DNA of 64,000 nucleotides from Comamonas sp. (GTDB lineage Bacteria > Pseudomonadota > Gammaproteobacteria > Burkholderiales > Burkholderiaceae_C): NCBI GenBank assembly GCA_015478895.1, contig JADMKK010000041.1, forward strand, positions 186,001 to 250,000, given 5' to 3'. The notes beneath the pieces were generated by a model. The model worked only from the letters and a program-made list of their open reading frames with translations, made no database searches and was not told the origin of the DNA. The stretch's first letter is position 1; each line of letters begins with the position of its first letter. A program made the translations under genes and the position numbers. Shown here in pieces: positions 51,355 to 59,581 of this stretch.

Positions 51355-52515
51355 ATGATCCGTGATCCAGAAATTTTGGAAGCTTTGCTCGACAGCGTGC
51401 GCCGCTTTGTGCGTGAGCGTCTGGTGCCTGCTGAAGTGGAAGTGGCCGAGACCGACGAGATTCCTGCAGACATCGTGCAGGAGATGCGTGAGTTGGGCCT
51501 GTTCGGCATGACCATCCCCGAAGAATTCGGCGGCTTGGAGCTGACCATGGAGGAAGAAGTGCGCGTGATCATGGAGCTGTGCCAGACAGCCCCCGTGTTC
51601 CGCTCCTTGCTGGGTACAACCGTGGGCATTGGCTCTCAAGGTATTTTGATGGATGGCACTGCACAGCAAAAAGCACAGTGGTTGCCCAAAATGGCTACCG
51701 GGGAAGTCATTGCATCCTTTGCCTTGACGGAGCCCGAGGCTGGCTCTGACGCTGCATCGCTGCGCACCACGGCCATCAAAGATGGCGATTTTTACGTGGT
51801 GAACGGCACCAAGCGCTTTATCACCAACGCACCGCAAGCCGGCGCTTTCACCTTGATGGCCCGCACCAACCCGGCAGACAAGGGAGCAGGTGGCGTGTCG
51901 TCGTTCATTGTGGATGCCAAGAGTCCGGGTATCAGCTTTGGTAAACGCGATGCCAAGATGGGCCAAAAGGGTGCCCACACTTGTGACGTGATGTTTGACA
52001 ACGTGCGTGTGCCTGCTGCCAATCTGATCGGTGGCAAGGAAGGCGTAGGCTTCAAAACCGCCATGAAAGTGCTGGAAAAAGGCCGCATCCACATCTCTGC
52101 AGTCTCCGTGGGTGTGGCCCAGCGGATCTTGCGTGATGCGTTGGCGTATGCAATGGATCGCAAGCAGTTTGGACAGCCCATTGCAGAGTTTCAGCTAGTG
52201 CAAGCCATGCTGGCAGACAGTCAGGCTGAAATCTTCGCTGCGGAATGCATGACCATTGAAGCGGCACGCCGCCGCGACGACAAGAAGAATGTGTCCACCG
52301 AAGCATCTTGCTCCAAGATGTTCGCCACCGAAATGTGTGGCCGCGTGGCCGACCGTGCCGTGCAGATTCTGGGTGGCGCAGGCTATATGTCGGAATACGG
52401 CATCGAGCGCTTCTACCGCGACGTGCGTCTGTTCCGCCTGTACGAAGGAACAACCCAGATTCAGCAATTGATCATCGCCAAGAACATGATCCGCGCTGCG
52501 CGCGACGCGGCCTAG
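51355..52515 (+). CDS. Acyl-CoA dehydrogenase
   Basis: A 386-residue FAD enzyme with the standard active site: ALTEPEAGSDAASLRT (about 121-136), the FAD-binding ILGGAGYM segment (about 342-349), and catalytic Glu364 in LYEGTTQIQ. It desaturates an acyl-CoA and passes electrons to ETF. The start at 51355 (MIRDPEILEALL) follows GGAGAAACAAGAA. It has its own leader after a terminator, so it may be separately promoted. Unlike the dehydrogenase at 43246 its catalytic Glu is in the canonical place. Confidence 0.95.
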   Translation: MIRDPEILEALLDSVRRFVRERLVPAEVEVAETDEIPADIVQEMRELGLFGMTIPEEFGGLELTMEEEVRVIMELCQTAPVFRSLLGTTVGIGSQGILMDGTAQQKAQWLPKMATGEVIASFALTEPEAGSDAASLRTTAIKDGDFYVVNGTKRFITNAPQAGAFTLMARTNPADKGAGGVSSFIVDAKSPGISFGKRDAKMGQKGAHTCDVMFDNVRVPAANLIGGKEGVGFKTAMKVLEKGRIHISAVSVGVAQRILRDALAYAMDRKQFGQPIAEFQLVQAMLADSQAEIFAAECMTIEAARRRDDKKNVSTEASCSKMFATEMCGRVADRAVQILGGAGYMSEYGIERFYRDVRLFRLYEGTTQIQQLIIAKNMIRAARDAA

Positions 52516-52550
52516 GCATACGCAAAGAGCAACCTAAGGGTTACGTAAAC

Positions 52551-52574
52551 AAGGGCGCTGCAAGCGCCCTTTTT
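52551..52574. terminator. Bidirectional terminator after acyl-CoA dehydrogenase
   Basis: AAGGGCGCT-GCA-AGCGCCCTT then T residues. It lies between convergent dehydrogenase and LysR genes. Confidence 0.88.
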
Positions 52575-52610
52575 GATGTCAGCAGCAGTGCATGCAGCCG
52601 CGCTGTGGGT

Positions 52611-53525
52611 TTACAGGGCGCTGCTTTCGCTGGCGGCGTCTTGCACCAGAAGTTCTACCAGTTCGCGGGCAAAGCTGGGCAAGCCTTCCAGACTGCGCAC
52701 GCAGATCTGCATATCGCGCACGGCCCATGGGTCGGACAAATGCACGAGTGCAATTTCCATCGAATGTGCATGGCGGCTGGCCGCAGACTGCGGCAGCACG
52801 CCCACACCAACACCTGCTTCAATCATGCGGCAGGCGGCCTCGAAATTACTCACCTGAATGCGCTGCTTCAACGGCTTGTGCAGCTGATCACACGCATGGC
52901 GCAGGAAGGCGTGGATGGCGCTGGATTCATGCAGACCCACGTGGTCGAGATCTAGCGTGTCGGCAAAAGCAATTTCCTGCGTGCCAGCCAGTGCGTGACC
53001 TCGTGGCACCACCAGTACCAGCTTATCTTGACGATAGGGCAGCGTCTGCAGATTCTCGGTGCGTACCAGACCTGCCACGATGCCAATGTCCGTTTGCCCT
53101 TCCGTCACCGCACGCACGATATCGTGCGACAGGCGCTCGCGCAGATCAATGTTCACGTCAGGGTAGCGGCTCAGGTAGCGGCTGAGCACTTCTGGCAGGA
53201 ACTCGCCCAGCGAGGTGGTATTGGCAAATACGCGCACGTGGCCTTTGACGCCACGCACGTACTCCTGCATATCTCCGCGCAGGTGCTCGATCTGGCCCAG
53301 CACGGTGCGGGCGTGGGTGACGAGTGCTTGGCCTGGCGGAGTGAGTGTGACACCCTGGCTGTTACGGTAGAGCAGCTTGGTGCCAATGCTTTCTTCCAGA
53401 TTTTTGATGCGCGTACTGGCTGCAGGCAAAGAAATGAAGGACAGTTCAGCGCCACGCGTCATGCTGTTGGCATCGGCGATGTTCACCATCAGGCGCAGGT
53501 CTACAAGGTCAAAGTGCATGGGCAT
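52611..53525 (-). CDS. LysR-family transcriptional regulator
   Basis: A protein of 304 residues. The N-terminal winged helix-turn-helix (LRLMVNIADANSMTRGAELSFISLPAASTRIKNLE, residues about 11-45) is followed by the periplasmic-binding-like effector domain starting near 92. It reads SLPAASTRI in the recognition helix. It diverges from the CaiB-type CoA transferase gene with a 179-base gap and probably controls it in response to an organic acid or CoA ester. ATG at 53519 is an alternative start two codons in. Confidence 0.93.
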   Translation of the reverse strand: MPMHFDLVDLRLMVNIADANSMTRGAELSFISLPAASTRIKNLEESIGTKLLYRNSQGVTLTPPGQALVTHARTVLGQIEHLRGDMQEYVRGVKGHVRVFANTTSLGEFLPEVLSRYLSRYPDVNIDLRERLSHDIVRAVTEGQTDIGIVAGLVRTENLQTLPYRQDKLVLVVPRGHALAGTQEIAFADTLDLDHVGLHESSAIHAFLRHACDQLHKPLKQRIQVSNFEAACRMIEAGVGVGVLPQSAASRHAHSMEIALVHLSDPWAVRDMQICVRSLEGLPSFARELVELLVQDAASESSAL

Positions 53526-53704
53526 AAAACGATTCTAGGGATTTCCCTCGGTTTGCGTCCTCTTGTTTCTGAAGCGCTGCTGACGGCTAATACGACCTTC
53601 CACAAAAGAGAACACAGCCGCTGCTGGCTGCTTCTACGATAGATGTTTGCTGAAAACCATTGCGTTGGCGTTGTCAGCCGTTTGAAGAAAGCGTTTGAAT
53701 TGTC

Positions 53705-54997
53705 ATGAGTTCCCCACACAACGACGTGCCCGCCGCCGCTGCACCTGCAGCGCAGCAAAGCGCACTCAGCCACCTTCGTGTTCTGGATTTGTCCCGCGTT
53801 CTGGCCGGGCCTTGGTGTACGCAAAATCTTGCGGACATGGGGGCCGATGTCATCAAAATCGAAAAACCCGGTGAGGGCGATGACACGCGCCATTGGGGGC
53901 CTCCATTTTTTAACGATGCACAGGGCAACCCCACCAAGCAAGCCGCCTACTTTGCAGCTTGCAACCGCAATAAGCGTTCGGTCACCGTGGACATGGCGAC
54001 GCCCGAGGGCCAGCAAATCATCCGTGAGCTGGCTGCGCAAAGCGATGTGGTGGTGGAGAACTTCAAGACCGGGGGTCTGCAGCGCTACGGCCTGGATTAC
54101 GAGAGCCTGCGAGCGCTGAATCCGCGTTTGATTTATTGCTCGGTCACTGGCTTTGGTCACACGGGGCCTTATGCAGCCCGTCCTGGCTATGACCTGTTAA
54201 TGCAAGCCATGAGCGGCATGATGAGCATCACTGGCCATGCTGATGGTGAGCCCGGTGGCGGCCCCATGAAGGTGGGCGTGGCCGTGACCGACCTGTTCAC
54301 TGGCATGTACGCTACCACCGCCATTTTGGTGGCGCTGGAAGCACGTCACCGAACGGGACGCGGTCAGCACATTGACATTGCTTTGCTGGATGTGGCCATG
54401 GCCATGCTGGGCAATCAGGGCGCAGGTTTCCTGAATGCCGGCAGCATTCCCAAGCGCATGGGCAATATTCACCCCAGCGTGGTGCCTTATCAGGACTTCC
54501 CCACGTCCGATGGCAACATGCTGCTGGCCATTGGCAATGACGGCCAGTTCGCGCGCTTTTGTGAAGCGGTCGGTGTGCAGTGGCACAAGGACGAACGCTT
54601 TGCGACCAATACGGGGCGCGTCAATCACCGCAAGCTCATCAACGCCATAGTGGCAGAGATTGCGCTGACCAAAACGACCTCGGAATGGGTGAGCTTGCTG
54701 GAAGCCCATATGGTGCCTTGCGGGCCGATCAACCACATTGGCCAAGCATTTGATGACCCCCAAGTGAAAGCCCGTGGCCTGCGGGTCGAGCAAGAGCGCT
54801 ACCCGGGCCAGGAGACTGGGCCGGGCGTGGTGCAAACGATCGCTTCAGCGGCCAGCCCACTGCGTCTGTCGGAAACGCCGCCTACATTGCGCTACGCGCC
54901 ACCCGAGCTAGGTCAGCACACGGAGCAGGTGCTGCGGGACTATCTGCAGATCGATGCAGCGCGGCTGCAAAGCCTGCGCGAGCAGGGCGTGGTATAG
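53705..54997 (+). CDS. Family III CoA transferase (CaiB/BaiF type)
   Basis: A 430-residue protein of the formyl-CoA/carnitine CoA transferase family. After a 20-residue Ala-rich N-terminus: LRVLDLSRVLAGPWCTQNLADMGADVIKIE, split by family blocks (about 24-53), GRNKRSV-type NRNKRSV near 93, and PGYDLLMQAMSGMMSITG (about 160-177), where the Asp is the likely covalent carrier. It transfers CoA from a donor thioester to a carboxylate such as a dicarboxylate. It is a single gene under the divergent LysR regulator. Donor and acceptor cannot be read from sequence. Confidence 0.93.
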   Translation: MSSPHNDVPAAAAPAAQQSALSHLRVLDLSRVLAGPWCTQNLADMGADVIKIEKPGEGDDTRHWGPPFFNDAQGNPTKQAAYFAACNRNKRSVTVDMATPEGQQIIRELAAQSDVVVENFKTGGLQRYGLDYESLRALNPRLIYCSVTGFGHTGPYAARPGYDLLMQAMSGMMSITGHADGEPGGGPMKVGVAVTDLFTGMYATTAILVALEARHRTGRGQHIDIALLDVAMAMLGNQGAGFLNAGSIPKRMGNIHPSVVPYQDFPTSDGNMLLAIGNDGQFARFCEAVGVQWHKDERFATNTGRVNHRKLINAIVAEIALTKTTSEWVSLLEAHMVPCGPINHIGQAFDDPQVKARGLRVEQERYPGQETGPGVVQTIASAASPLRLSETPPTLRYAPPELGQHTEQVLRDYLQIDAARLQSLREQGVV

Positions 54998-55022
54998 CGC
55001 TGGGCGCAGCCTTGCAGCGTTA

Positions 55023-55053
55023 AAAGCCAACCTCTTGGAGGTTGGCTTTTTTG
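55023..55053. terminator. Bidirectional terminator between two CoA transferase genes
   Basis: AAAAGCCAACCTC-TTG-GAGGTTGGCTTTT followed by T residues; the genes on both sides converge on it. Confidence 0.92.
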
Positions 55054-55071
55054 CGTAGAGCCCCAGCTGAT

Positions 55072-56271
55072 TCAGGCAGGTGCTTGGCCTTGCAGTTGGG
55101 AGATGCTGTGCTGCGTCCAGCCCAGCTCCAGCAGGATGCTGGCCGTGTGCTGGCCCAGGGCGGGAATATCGCCCATGCAGTAATCAAACGCGCTATTGAT
55201 GCCCGGAGGCAGCAGCGCGGGGAGCGGGCCTGCGGGGCTAGCCACCGTGCACCAGCGCTGGCGGGCCTGCAGTTGCGGGTGCGCCCACAGGCCTGCCATA
55301 TCGTTCACGAGTGCGCTGGCAATGCCTGCCGCATCGAGCCGCTGCAGCACTTGCTCGGCCGTCAGCGCGGCAAAGCATTCCAGAATTAACGCCTTCAGTG
55401 GCTCTCGGTGGGTACTGCGCAGGGCGTTGCTGGCGTACAGCGCATCGCTGGCCACATGCGGAAGCCGCAGCACCGTGGTGCAAAACGCCTGCCACTCCCG
55501 CTCGTTTTGCAGGCCGAGCATGATGGTGCTGCCATCGCCCGTTGCAAAGGGCCCATACGGATAGATGCTGGCGTGTGCAGCGCCTGCACGGGGCGGCGGC
55601 GCTGCACCTTCGTAGGCGTAGTACATGGGGTAGCCCATCCATTCACCCATCGCCTCCAGCATGGAGACATCAATGTGACTGCCCACGCCGGTCTGGTTGC
55701 GCAGCAACAGAGCCGAGAGGATATTGGTGTAGGCGTACATGCCCGCTGCAATGTCGGCCACGGAAATGCCCGATTTGCTCGGCGCGTCTGGCGTGCCTGT
55801 CACGGAAAGAAAACCTGCTTCGCTCTGGATCAGCAAGTCATACGCCTTCTTGTCGCGGTACGGGCCGTCTGCGCCATAGCCGCTGATGTCACACACAATC
55901 AGGCGAGGGTGGAGCGCCTGCAAGTTCTCATAGGACAGGCCCATGCGTGCCGCGGCACCCGGCGCCAGGTTTTGCACCAGCACATCGGCAGTGGCCAGCA
56001 ACTGCATCAGCGCTTGCTGCGCCAAAGGCTGCTTGACATCCAGCGCCATGCTTTCCTTGCTGCGGTTGATCCAGGTGAAGTGGGACGACTGGCCGTTGAC
56101 GCGCTGGTCATAACTGCGGGCAAAGTCACCGCTGTCAGGGCGCTCAATCTTGATAACGCGAGCGCCCAGATCAGCCAGCTGACGCGTACAAAAGGGCGCG
56201 GCCACCGCATGTTCCAAGGAGATGACAGTCACCCCGTTCAGAGGGCGCAAAGGCAAAGAAGAAGCAGTCAT
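55072..56271 (-). CDS. Family III CoA transferase (CaiB/BaiF type), second gene
   Basis: A 399-residue member of the same family as the preceding gene but clearly diverged. It shows VISLEHAVAAPFCTRQLADLGA (about 14-35), NRSKESMALD (about 67-76) and AYDLLIQSEAGFLSVTG (about 137-153) with the presumed catalytic Asp. The start at 56271 (MTASSLPLRP) fits the family; in-frame sequence farther upstream is not conserved. It is convergent with the other transferase gene and has no obvious operon partner. It could activate a different acid, for instance a C5 dicarboxylate used by the hydratase and lyase encoded at 40.7-45.4 kb. Confidence 0.92.
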   Translation of the reverse strand: MTASSLPLRPLNGVTVISLEHAVAAPFCTRQLADLGARVIKIERPDSGDFARSYDQRVNGQSSHFTWINRSKESMALDVKQPLAQQALMQLLATADVLVQNLAPGAAARMGLSYENLQALHPRLIVCDISGYGADGPYRDKKAYDLLIQSEAGFLSVTGTPDAPSKSGISVADIAAGMYAYTNILSALLLRNQTGVGSHIDVSMLEAMGEWMGYPMYYAYEGAAPPPRAGAAHASIYPYGPFATGDGSTIMLGLQNEREWQAFCTTVLRLPHVASDALYASNALRSTHREPLKALILECFAALTAEQVLQRLDAAGIASALVNDMAGLWAHPQLQARQRWCTVASPAGPLPALLPPGINSAFDYCMGDIPALGQHTASILLELGWTQHSISQLQGQAPA

Positions 56272-56385
56272 AGCATGGCACCAAGCAGCAAAGCTTGGCA
56301 TCTTCGCGAATCCTTGCAGGTGCAGCAATCGAGCTTTGTGCAAGTACCTCTTTGACGTTGCCAAAGTCGCTGCGCGGTGTATCGC

Positions 56386-57768
56386 TCAGCGGCGCTTGGC
56401 GCGGTCAATGGACCACAGGTAATTCATCTCTGCACAAAACGGCTGGGCGCAGATCGCACGGCCTTGGTATTGGCAGCCTGCACGGTTGCAGAAGTTGGCT
56501 TGCTCGTTGGAGTTCTTGGACTGCTTTTGGCCCTGTCGATCCTGCTCGGCCTGCGCCATCAGCAGCCACGGATCGGTGCCCCGGTTTTGCAGCATGGCTT
56601 GCACCTCTTGCGGCAGCAGGTGCATGGGCATATAGGTCGATGCTGCCTGCGCACTTTGCGCCGCCTGGGCCAGCGGCTGAAACTCCAGCTGCAAGATGGC
56701 GCTGGTGCGCATGGCTTGCGCTGCAGCCGCAGCGGGCGTGCCGGGCAGCGCTTGCGGCTGCATCACCAAGCCCATGCTGCCGCTGGCCAGTTGCTGCACG
56801 CTCCCAGTAAAAGGCAATTGCAGCAAACCCGGTAAACCAATTGCCGACAAGGGTGGCGAGCCCGCGCTGGGCGCCGGTGTGGCCAGCGCCGCCTGCAAAC
56901 CTGCCCCCAAAGCTGATGGCGCGGCACCTGCCGCTTGCCCCGCGCCGGGCAACGCGGCGCCCAGGGCCACCTGGGCCTGGGCCCATGCGACCGGGACGCG
57001 CAACGTCAGCGTAAATGCACGCTCGCCATCACTGCCCAGCACCGAGCCCTGTTGTACCAGCCAGTTTTGCAAGGCGGGCAGCAACATGCTGGGTTTGTCG
57101 GCCACTACGGCGGCAGGCGTGGAGGGCGCTGTGGGCACCGCTGCCGTGGGTGCAGGGGTTGTGGGAGTAGGGGCAGATTGCCCTGCCTGCTGCAGCACCG
57201 CATTGATGAGTTGGGTGGGCCAGGACTGCACGCTCACCAACTGCTGTGGCAGGGGCTGTGCGGCGGTGGCGTTTTGCAGCAAGACGGTCAGCAGTGCCTG
57301 CAATTGCGGGGTGACTCCGCCTGCGGGCCAGTTCGCTGGCAGGGTGACTCCGCCCGGCTGAATCTGGTTCACCAAGTTGGCCACCAGCTGATTGAACGCT
57401 TCCATCTTGACCGCCTGCTGGGCCTGCGCCGACAGGTTGACGGTATTGCTCAGCGCCGTTTGCGCGGCCGCCACAATGCTGGCGACCTGCGCCGCACTGG
57501 CTACCCCTGTCGAGGGCGTGACCGCAGCTGCAGGCGCTGCACTCGCAACTGCGGCGGGCTGCGCACCGCTTGCGGTATTGGCTACGCCAGTTTCCGTGCC
57601 CGTGCCGCCGCCAGTCTGACCTTGGGCAGTGGCCGCACTGGCAGCAAAGCTGGCTGCCCCCGGGCTGGCGCTGGCTGCATGGCTGGCTACATTGCTGGGT
57701 GCAGGCGAGGCCGGGGGCTGGGCGGCAGAAGGTGGAATGGCTTGGGTCACGCGCAGACTGTAGTGCAA
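56386..57768 (-). CDS. Ala/Pro/Gln-rich protein with C-terminal four-cysteine motif, unknown function
   Basis: I do not recognise this protein. It has about 460 residues, mostly Ala, Pro, Gln and Val in low-complexity stretches, with short ordered segments (ALLTVLLQ near 160, RAFTLTLRVPVAWAQ near 250, AILQLEFQPLAQAA near 360). The last 35 residues are different: Cys427, Cys432, Cys440 and Cys445 in a C-x4-C-x7-C-x4-C pattern, then a basic end (SIDRAKRR). That tail could bind zinc. Composition loosely recalls flagellar hook-length proteins, but no flagellar gene is near. No ATG is available; TTG at 57768 or GTG at 57750 would start it. Codon use looks like the neighbours. Confidence 0.7.
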   Translation of the reverse strand: MHYSLRVTQAIPPSAAQPPASPAPSNVASHAASASPGAASFAASAATAQGQTGGGTGTETGVANTASGAQPAAVASAAPAAAVTPSTGVASAAQVASIVAAAQTALSNTVNLSAQAQQAVKMEAFNQLVANLVNQIQPGGVTLPANWPAGGVTPQLQALLTVLLQNATAAQPLPQQLVSVQSWPTQLINAVLQQAGQSAPTPTTPAPTAAVPTAPSTPAAVVADKPSMLLPALQNWLVQQGSVLGSDGERAFTLTLRVPVAWAQAQVALGAALPGAGQAAGAAPSALGAGLQAALATPAPSAGSPPLSAIGLPGLLQLPFTGSVQQLASGSMGLVMQPQALPGTPAAAAAQAMRTSAILQLEFQPLAQAAQSAQAASTYMPMHLLPQEVQAMLQNRGTDPWLLMAQAEQDRQGQKQSKNSNEQANFCNRAGCQYQGRAICAQPFCAEMNYLWSIDRAKRR

Positions 57769-57801
57769 AAACGCCAGGCTGCCTTGGCCGTGTTACATCG
57801 C

Positions 57802-57850
57802 TTTTTGTAGCTACTAGCCATTATGGAATAAGGGCTAGTGGTCAATTTGG
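57802..57850 (+). repeat. Dispersed intergenic repeat, forward copy
   Basis: TGTAGCTACTAGCCATTATGG, then AATAAGGGCTAGTGGTCAATTTGG. It ends over the stop codon of the LysR gene at 57842. Confidence 0.75.
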
Positions 57851-58759
57851 CTTGTATTTTCCCTGCGCAGAGGGTTGCAGTTGCTGCACAAACAACGTGG
57901 CAGCCAGCCCCAGCGGGCGCTCTTTCGACCACACCCAGTCCACAAACAAGCGGGTGCCATTGCTGATATTGGCAAACGGTATCTGCACCAGCTCACCGCT
58001 GTGAATGTGCGGCTCCACAAAGCTTTGCGGCAGCCAGCCCCAGCACAGGCCTGCCGCAATCAGGGCGCGCGCAGCGCCGTGGCTGTCTGCACGCCACAGG
58101 TGGTGCGAGAAGACAAAGCGCTTATCGGTCAGCGCCGGGTCACGGCTGGCTACCAAAATCTGCCGCGCTGCCGCCAGTTGCGCCATGTCGATGTGCGTGC
58201 CTTGCTGAGCTTGCAATTGCTGCCACAACGGGTGCCGTGGCGACATTACCGCGACCAGTGTCTCCGAGCCTTGCTCCTGAAACCCTTCGCGGTCGTCAAT
58301 GTTGGGCCGCTCAAACACCAAGGCCAGCTGCGCGCGGCCTGCGTGCAGCAGCTCCAGCGCATCGTCTTGGGGGGCCACCAGCACTTCCACCACCAAGGCC
58401 GGGTACTGCGCAATCACCGGGCGCAAATGCTCGGCCCACGTGGTGGCCAGCAATTCAGGCGCAATCGCCAAGGTGAGGCGTTTTTCCAGCCCTTCGTGCA
58501 GTGCCAAGGCCTGCTGATTGAGCTGCTGTAACTGCTGCGCCAGCAGGCGCGCCTGCGGCTCCAGCGCCTGGGCGGCGGCTGTGGGGACGGGCTCGCGGCC
58601 CCGGCGGTCAAACAGTTGCAGGCCCAGTTCAGCTTCAAGTTGCCCCATCGCCATGCTGATGGCCGAAGGCACCCGCCCCAGCTTGCGCGCAGCGGCTGAA
58701 AACGAGCCGGTATCAATCACGGCCAAAAACAGGGGAACTTGCTCAGGAGGGAAGGGCAT
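57842..58759 (-). CDS. LysR-family transcriptional regulator, divergent from PACE efflux gene
   Basis: A 305-residue regulator. The N-terminal helix-turn-helix (VIDTGSFSAAARKLGRVPSAISMAMGQLE, residues about 14-42) and a linker helix rich in Gln/Leu are followed by an effector domain with PELLATTWAEHLRPVI. The start is ATG at 58759 (MPFPPEQVPLF); a TTG three codons earlier is in frame. It faces a PACE-family transporter across 75 bases, the arrangement seen for AceR/AceI, and a 6-7-6 dyad between them is a likely binding site. It probably activates the efflux gene when it binds the exported cation. Confidence 0.92.
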   Translation of the reverse strand: MPFPPEQVPLFLAVIDTGSFSAAARKLGRVPSAISMAMGQLEAELGLQLFDRRGREPVPTAAAQALEPQARLLAQQLQQLNQQALALHEGLEKRLTLAIAPELLATTWAEHLRPVIAQYPALVVEVLVAPQDDALELLHAGRAQLALVFERPNIDDREGFQEQGSETLVAVMSPRHPLWQQLQAQQGTHIDMAQLAAARQILVASRDPALTDKRFVFSHHLWRADSHGAARALIAAGLCWGWLPQSFVEPHIHSGELVQIPFANISNGTRLFVDWVWSKERPLGLAATLFVQQLQPSAQGKYKPN

Positions 58760-58782
58760 GGCGCTCAATCTATCAGTAAAAC

Positions 58783-58801
58783 TGAAAGAACCTAACTTTC
58801 A
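58783..58801. promoter_or_regulatory. Inverted repeat TGAAAG-N7-CTTTCA, candidate LysR operator
   Basis: Exact 6-bp arms in the 75-base gap between lysR and the PACE gene, 33 bases before the latter's ATG. The T-N17-A outline contains the usual T-N11-A LysR-box geometry only loosely. Confidence 0.55.
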
Positions 58802-58834
58802 CCGTCAATTTACAAGACATAAACTGCCGCCACT

Positions 58835-59299
58835 ATGTCAGTTCTTACCCACCAGGCCACAGGCCTCCAAGGCGCCAAGCGCCGTGTCGTTTTTGTCGGT
58901 CTTTATGAATTTATCGCCATCGTCGTTTCCAGCCTGCTGTTTATGGCCATTGGTCAAGACGCCAGTGCCTCGGGCGTGATGGCCGTTGCCGCCTCCACCA
59001 TTGCCATTTGCTGGAACCTGACCTTCAACTGGCTGTTTGAAAAGTGGGAAGCGGGCCAAAGCCAGAAAGGCCGCTCCTTGCTGCGCCGCATCGTGCACGC
59101 GATTGGCTTTGAAGGCGGTATCGCCGCCATGCTGATCCCGCTGATGGCGTGGTGGTTCAACATTTCGCTGTGGGAGGCCACCGTCATGGAAGCCGGTCTG
59201 CTGGTGTTTTTCATGGTCTACACCTTTGCCTTTAACTGGGGCTTTGACCGCGTCTTTGGCCTGCCCGCTTCGGCGCAGGCTTTGCAGCCCCAAGCCTGA
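58835..59299 (+). CDS. PACE-family (AceI-like) multidrug/biocide efflux transporter
   Basis: A 154-residue inner-membrane protein with four predicted helices arranged as two pairs, the bacterial transmembrane pair repeat. RRVVFVGLYEFIAIVVSSLL (about 16-35) contains the conserved Glu of helix 1 needed for proton coupling, and WNLTFNWLFEKWE (about 60-72) and FNWGFDRVFG (about 133-142) are repeat hallmarks. Such pumps export chlorhexidine, acriflavine or short diamines. It is divergent from a LysR gene. Its 3' end is followed by a repeat copy and then the metH riboswitch. Confidence 0.93.
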   Translation: MSVLTHQATGLQGAKRRVVFVGLYEFIAIVVSSLLFMAIGQDASASGVMAVAASTIAICWNLTFNWLFEKWEAGQSQKGRSLLRRIVHAIGFEGGIAAMLIPLMAWWFNISLWEATVMEAGLLVFFMVYTFAFNWGFDRVFGLPASAQALQPQA

Positions 59300-59300
59300 A

Positions 59301-59356
59301 AATTGGTATTTGATAGCTGCAAGCCCTTTGTGTATAAGGGCTAGAGCCTGATTTGA
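59301..59356 (+). repeat. Dispersed intergenic repeat, forward copy (best preserved)
   Basis: AATTGGTATTTGATAGCTGC, AAGCCCTT, seven bases, AAGGGCTAGAGCCTGATTTG. The AGCCCTT/AAGGGCT arms pair exactly. It lies just after the PACE gene and ahead of the metH leader. Confidence 0.82.
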
Positions 59357-59448
59357 TGCTTATTTTTTAGACCGTGTCCATGCCGTGCACCGGCATAGCG
59401 CTTACAGGGTGCAGCGGCCTTGCAGACCGCCGTAAAATCTCAGGCTTC

Positions 59449-59546
59449 GCCCCAAGGAGCGCTGCAGCAGTGAAAAGCTTTTCACTGTCAGGCTTGGGGC
59501 GACAGTCACACCCGATGTGATTGCTCGCATGCAACCGCGTTCACCT
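59449..59546 (+). promoter_or_regulatory. S-adenosylhomocysteine (SAH) riboswitch of metH
   Basis: P1 is GCCCCAAG (59449-59456) with CTTGGGGC (59493-59500). The conserved core AGGAGCGCTGC (59455-59465) and CAGGCTTGGGG (59489-59499) match the SAH aptamer. P2 is CAGTGAAAAG/CTTTTCACTG (59468-59487); TCACA/TGTGA forms another hairpin (59506-59520). The pseudoknot pairs GAGCGC (59458-59463) with GCGTTC (59537-59542). Downstream TCACCTG (59541-59547) is exactly complementary to CAGGTGA (59571-59577) at the metH ribosome-binding site, so ligand-bound and SD-sequestered states exclude each other. SAH is therefore predicted to switch metH on. Confidence 0.92.
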
Positions 59547-59581
59547 GTCTTGTTTCTTTTGTTTTTCACACAGGTGAGTGC

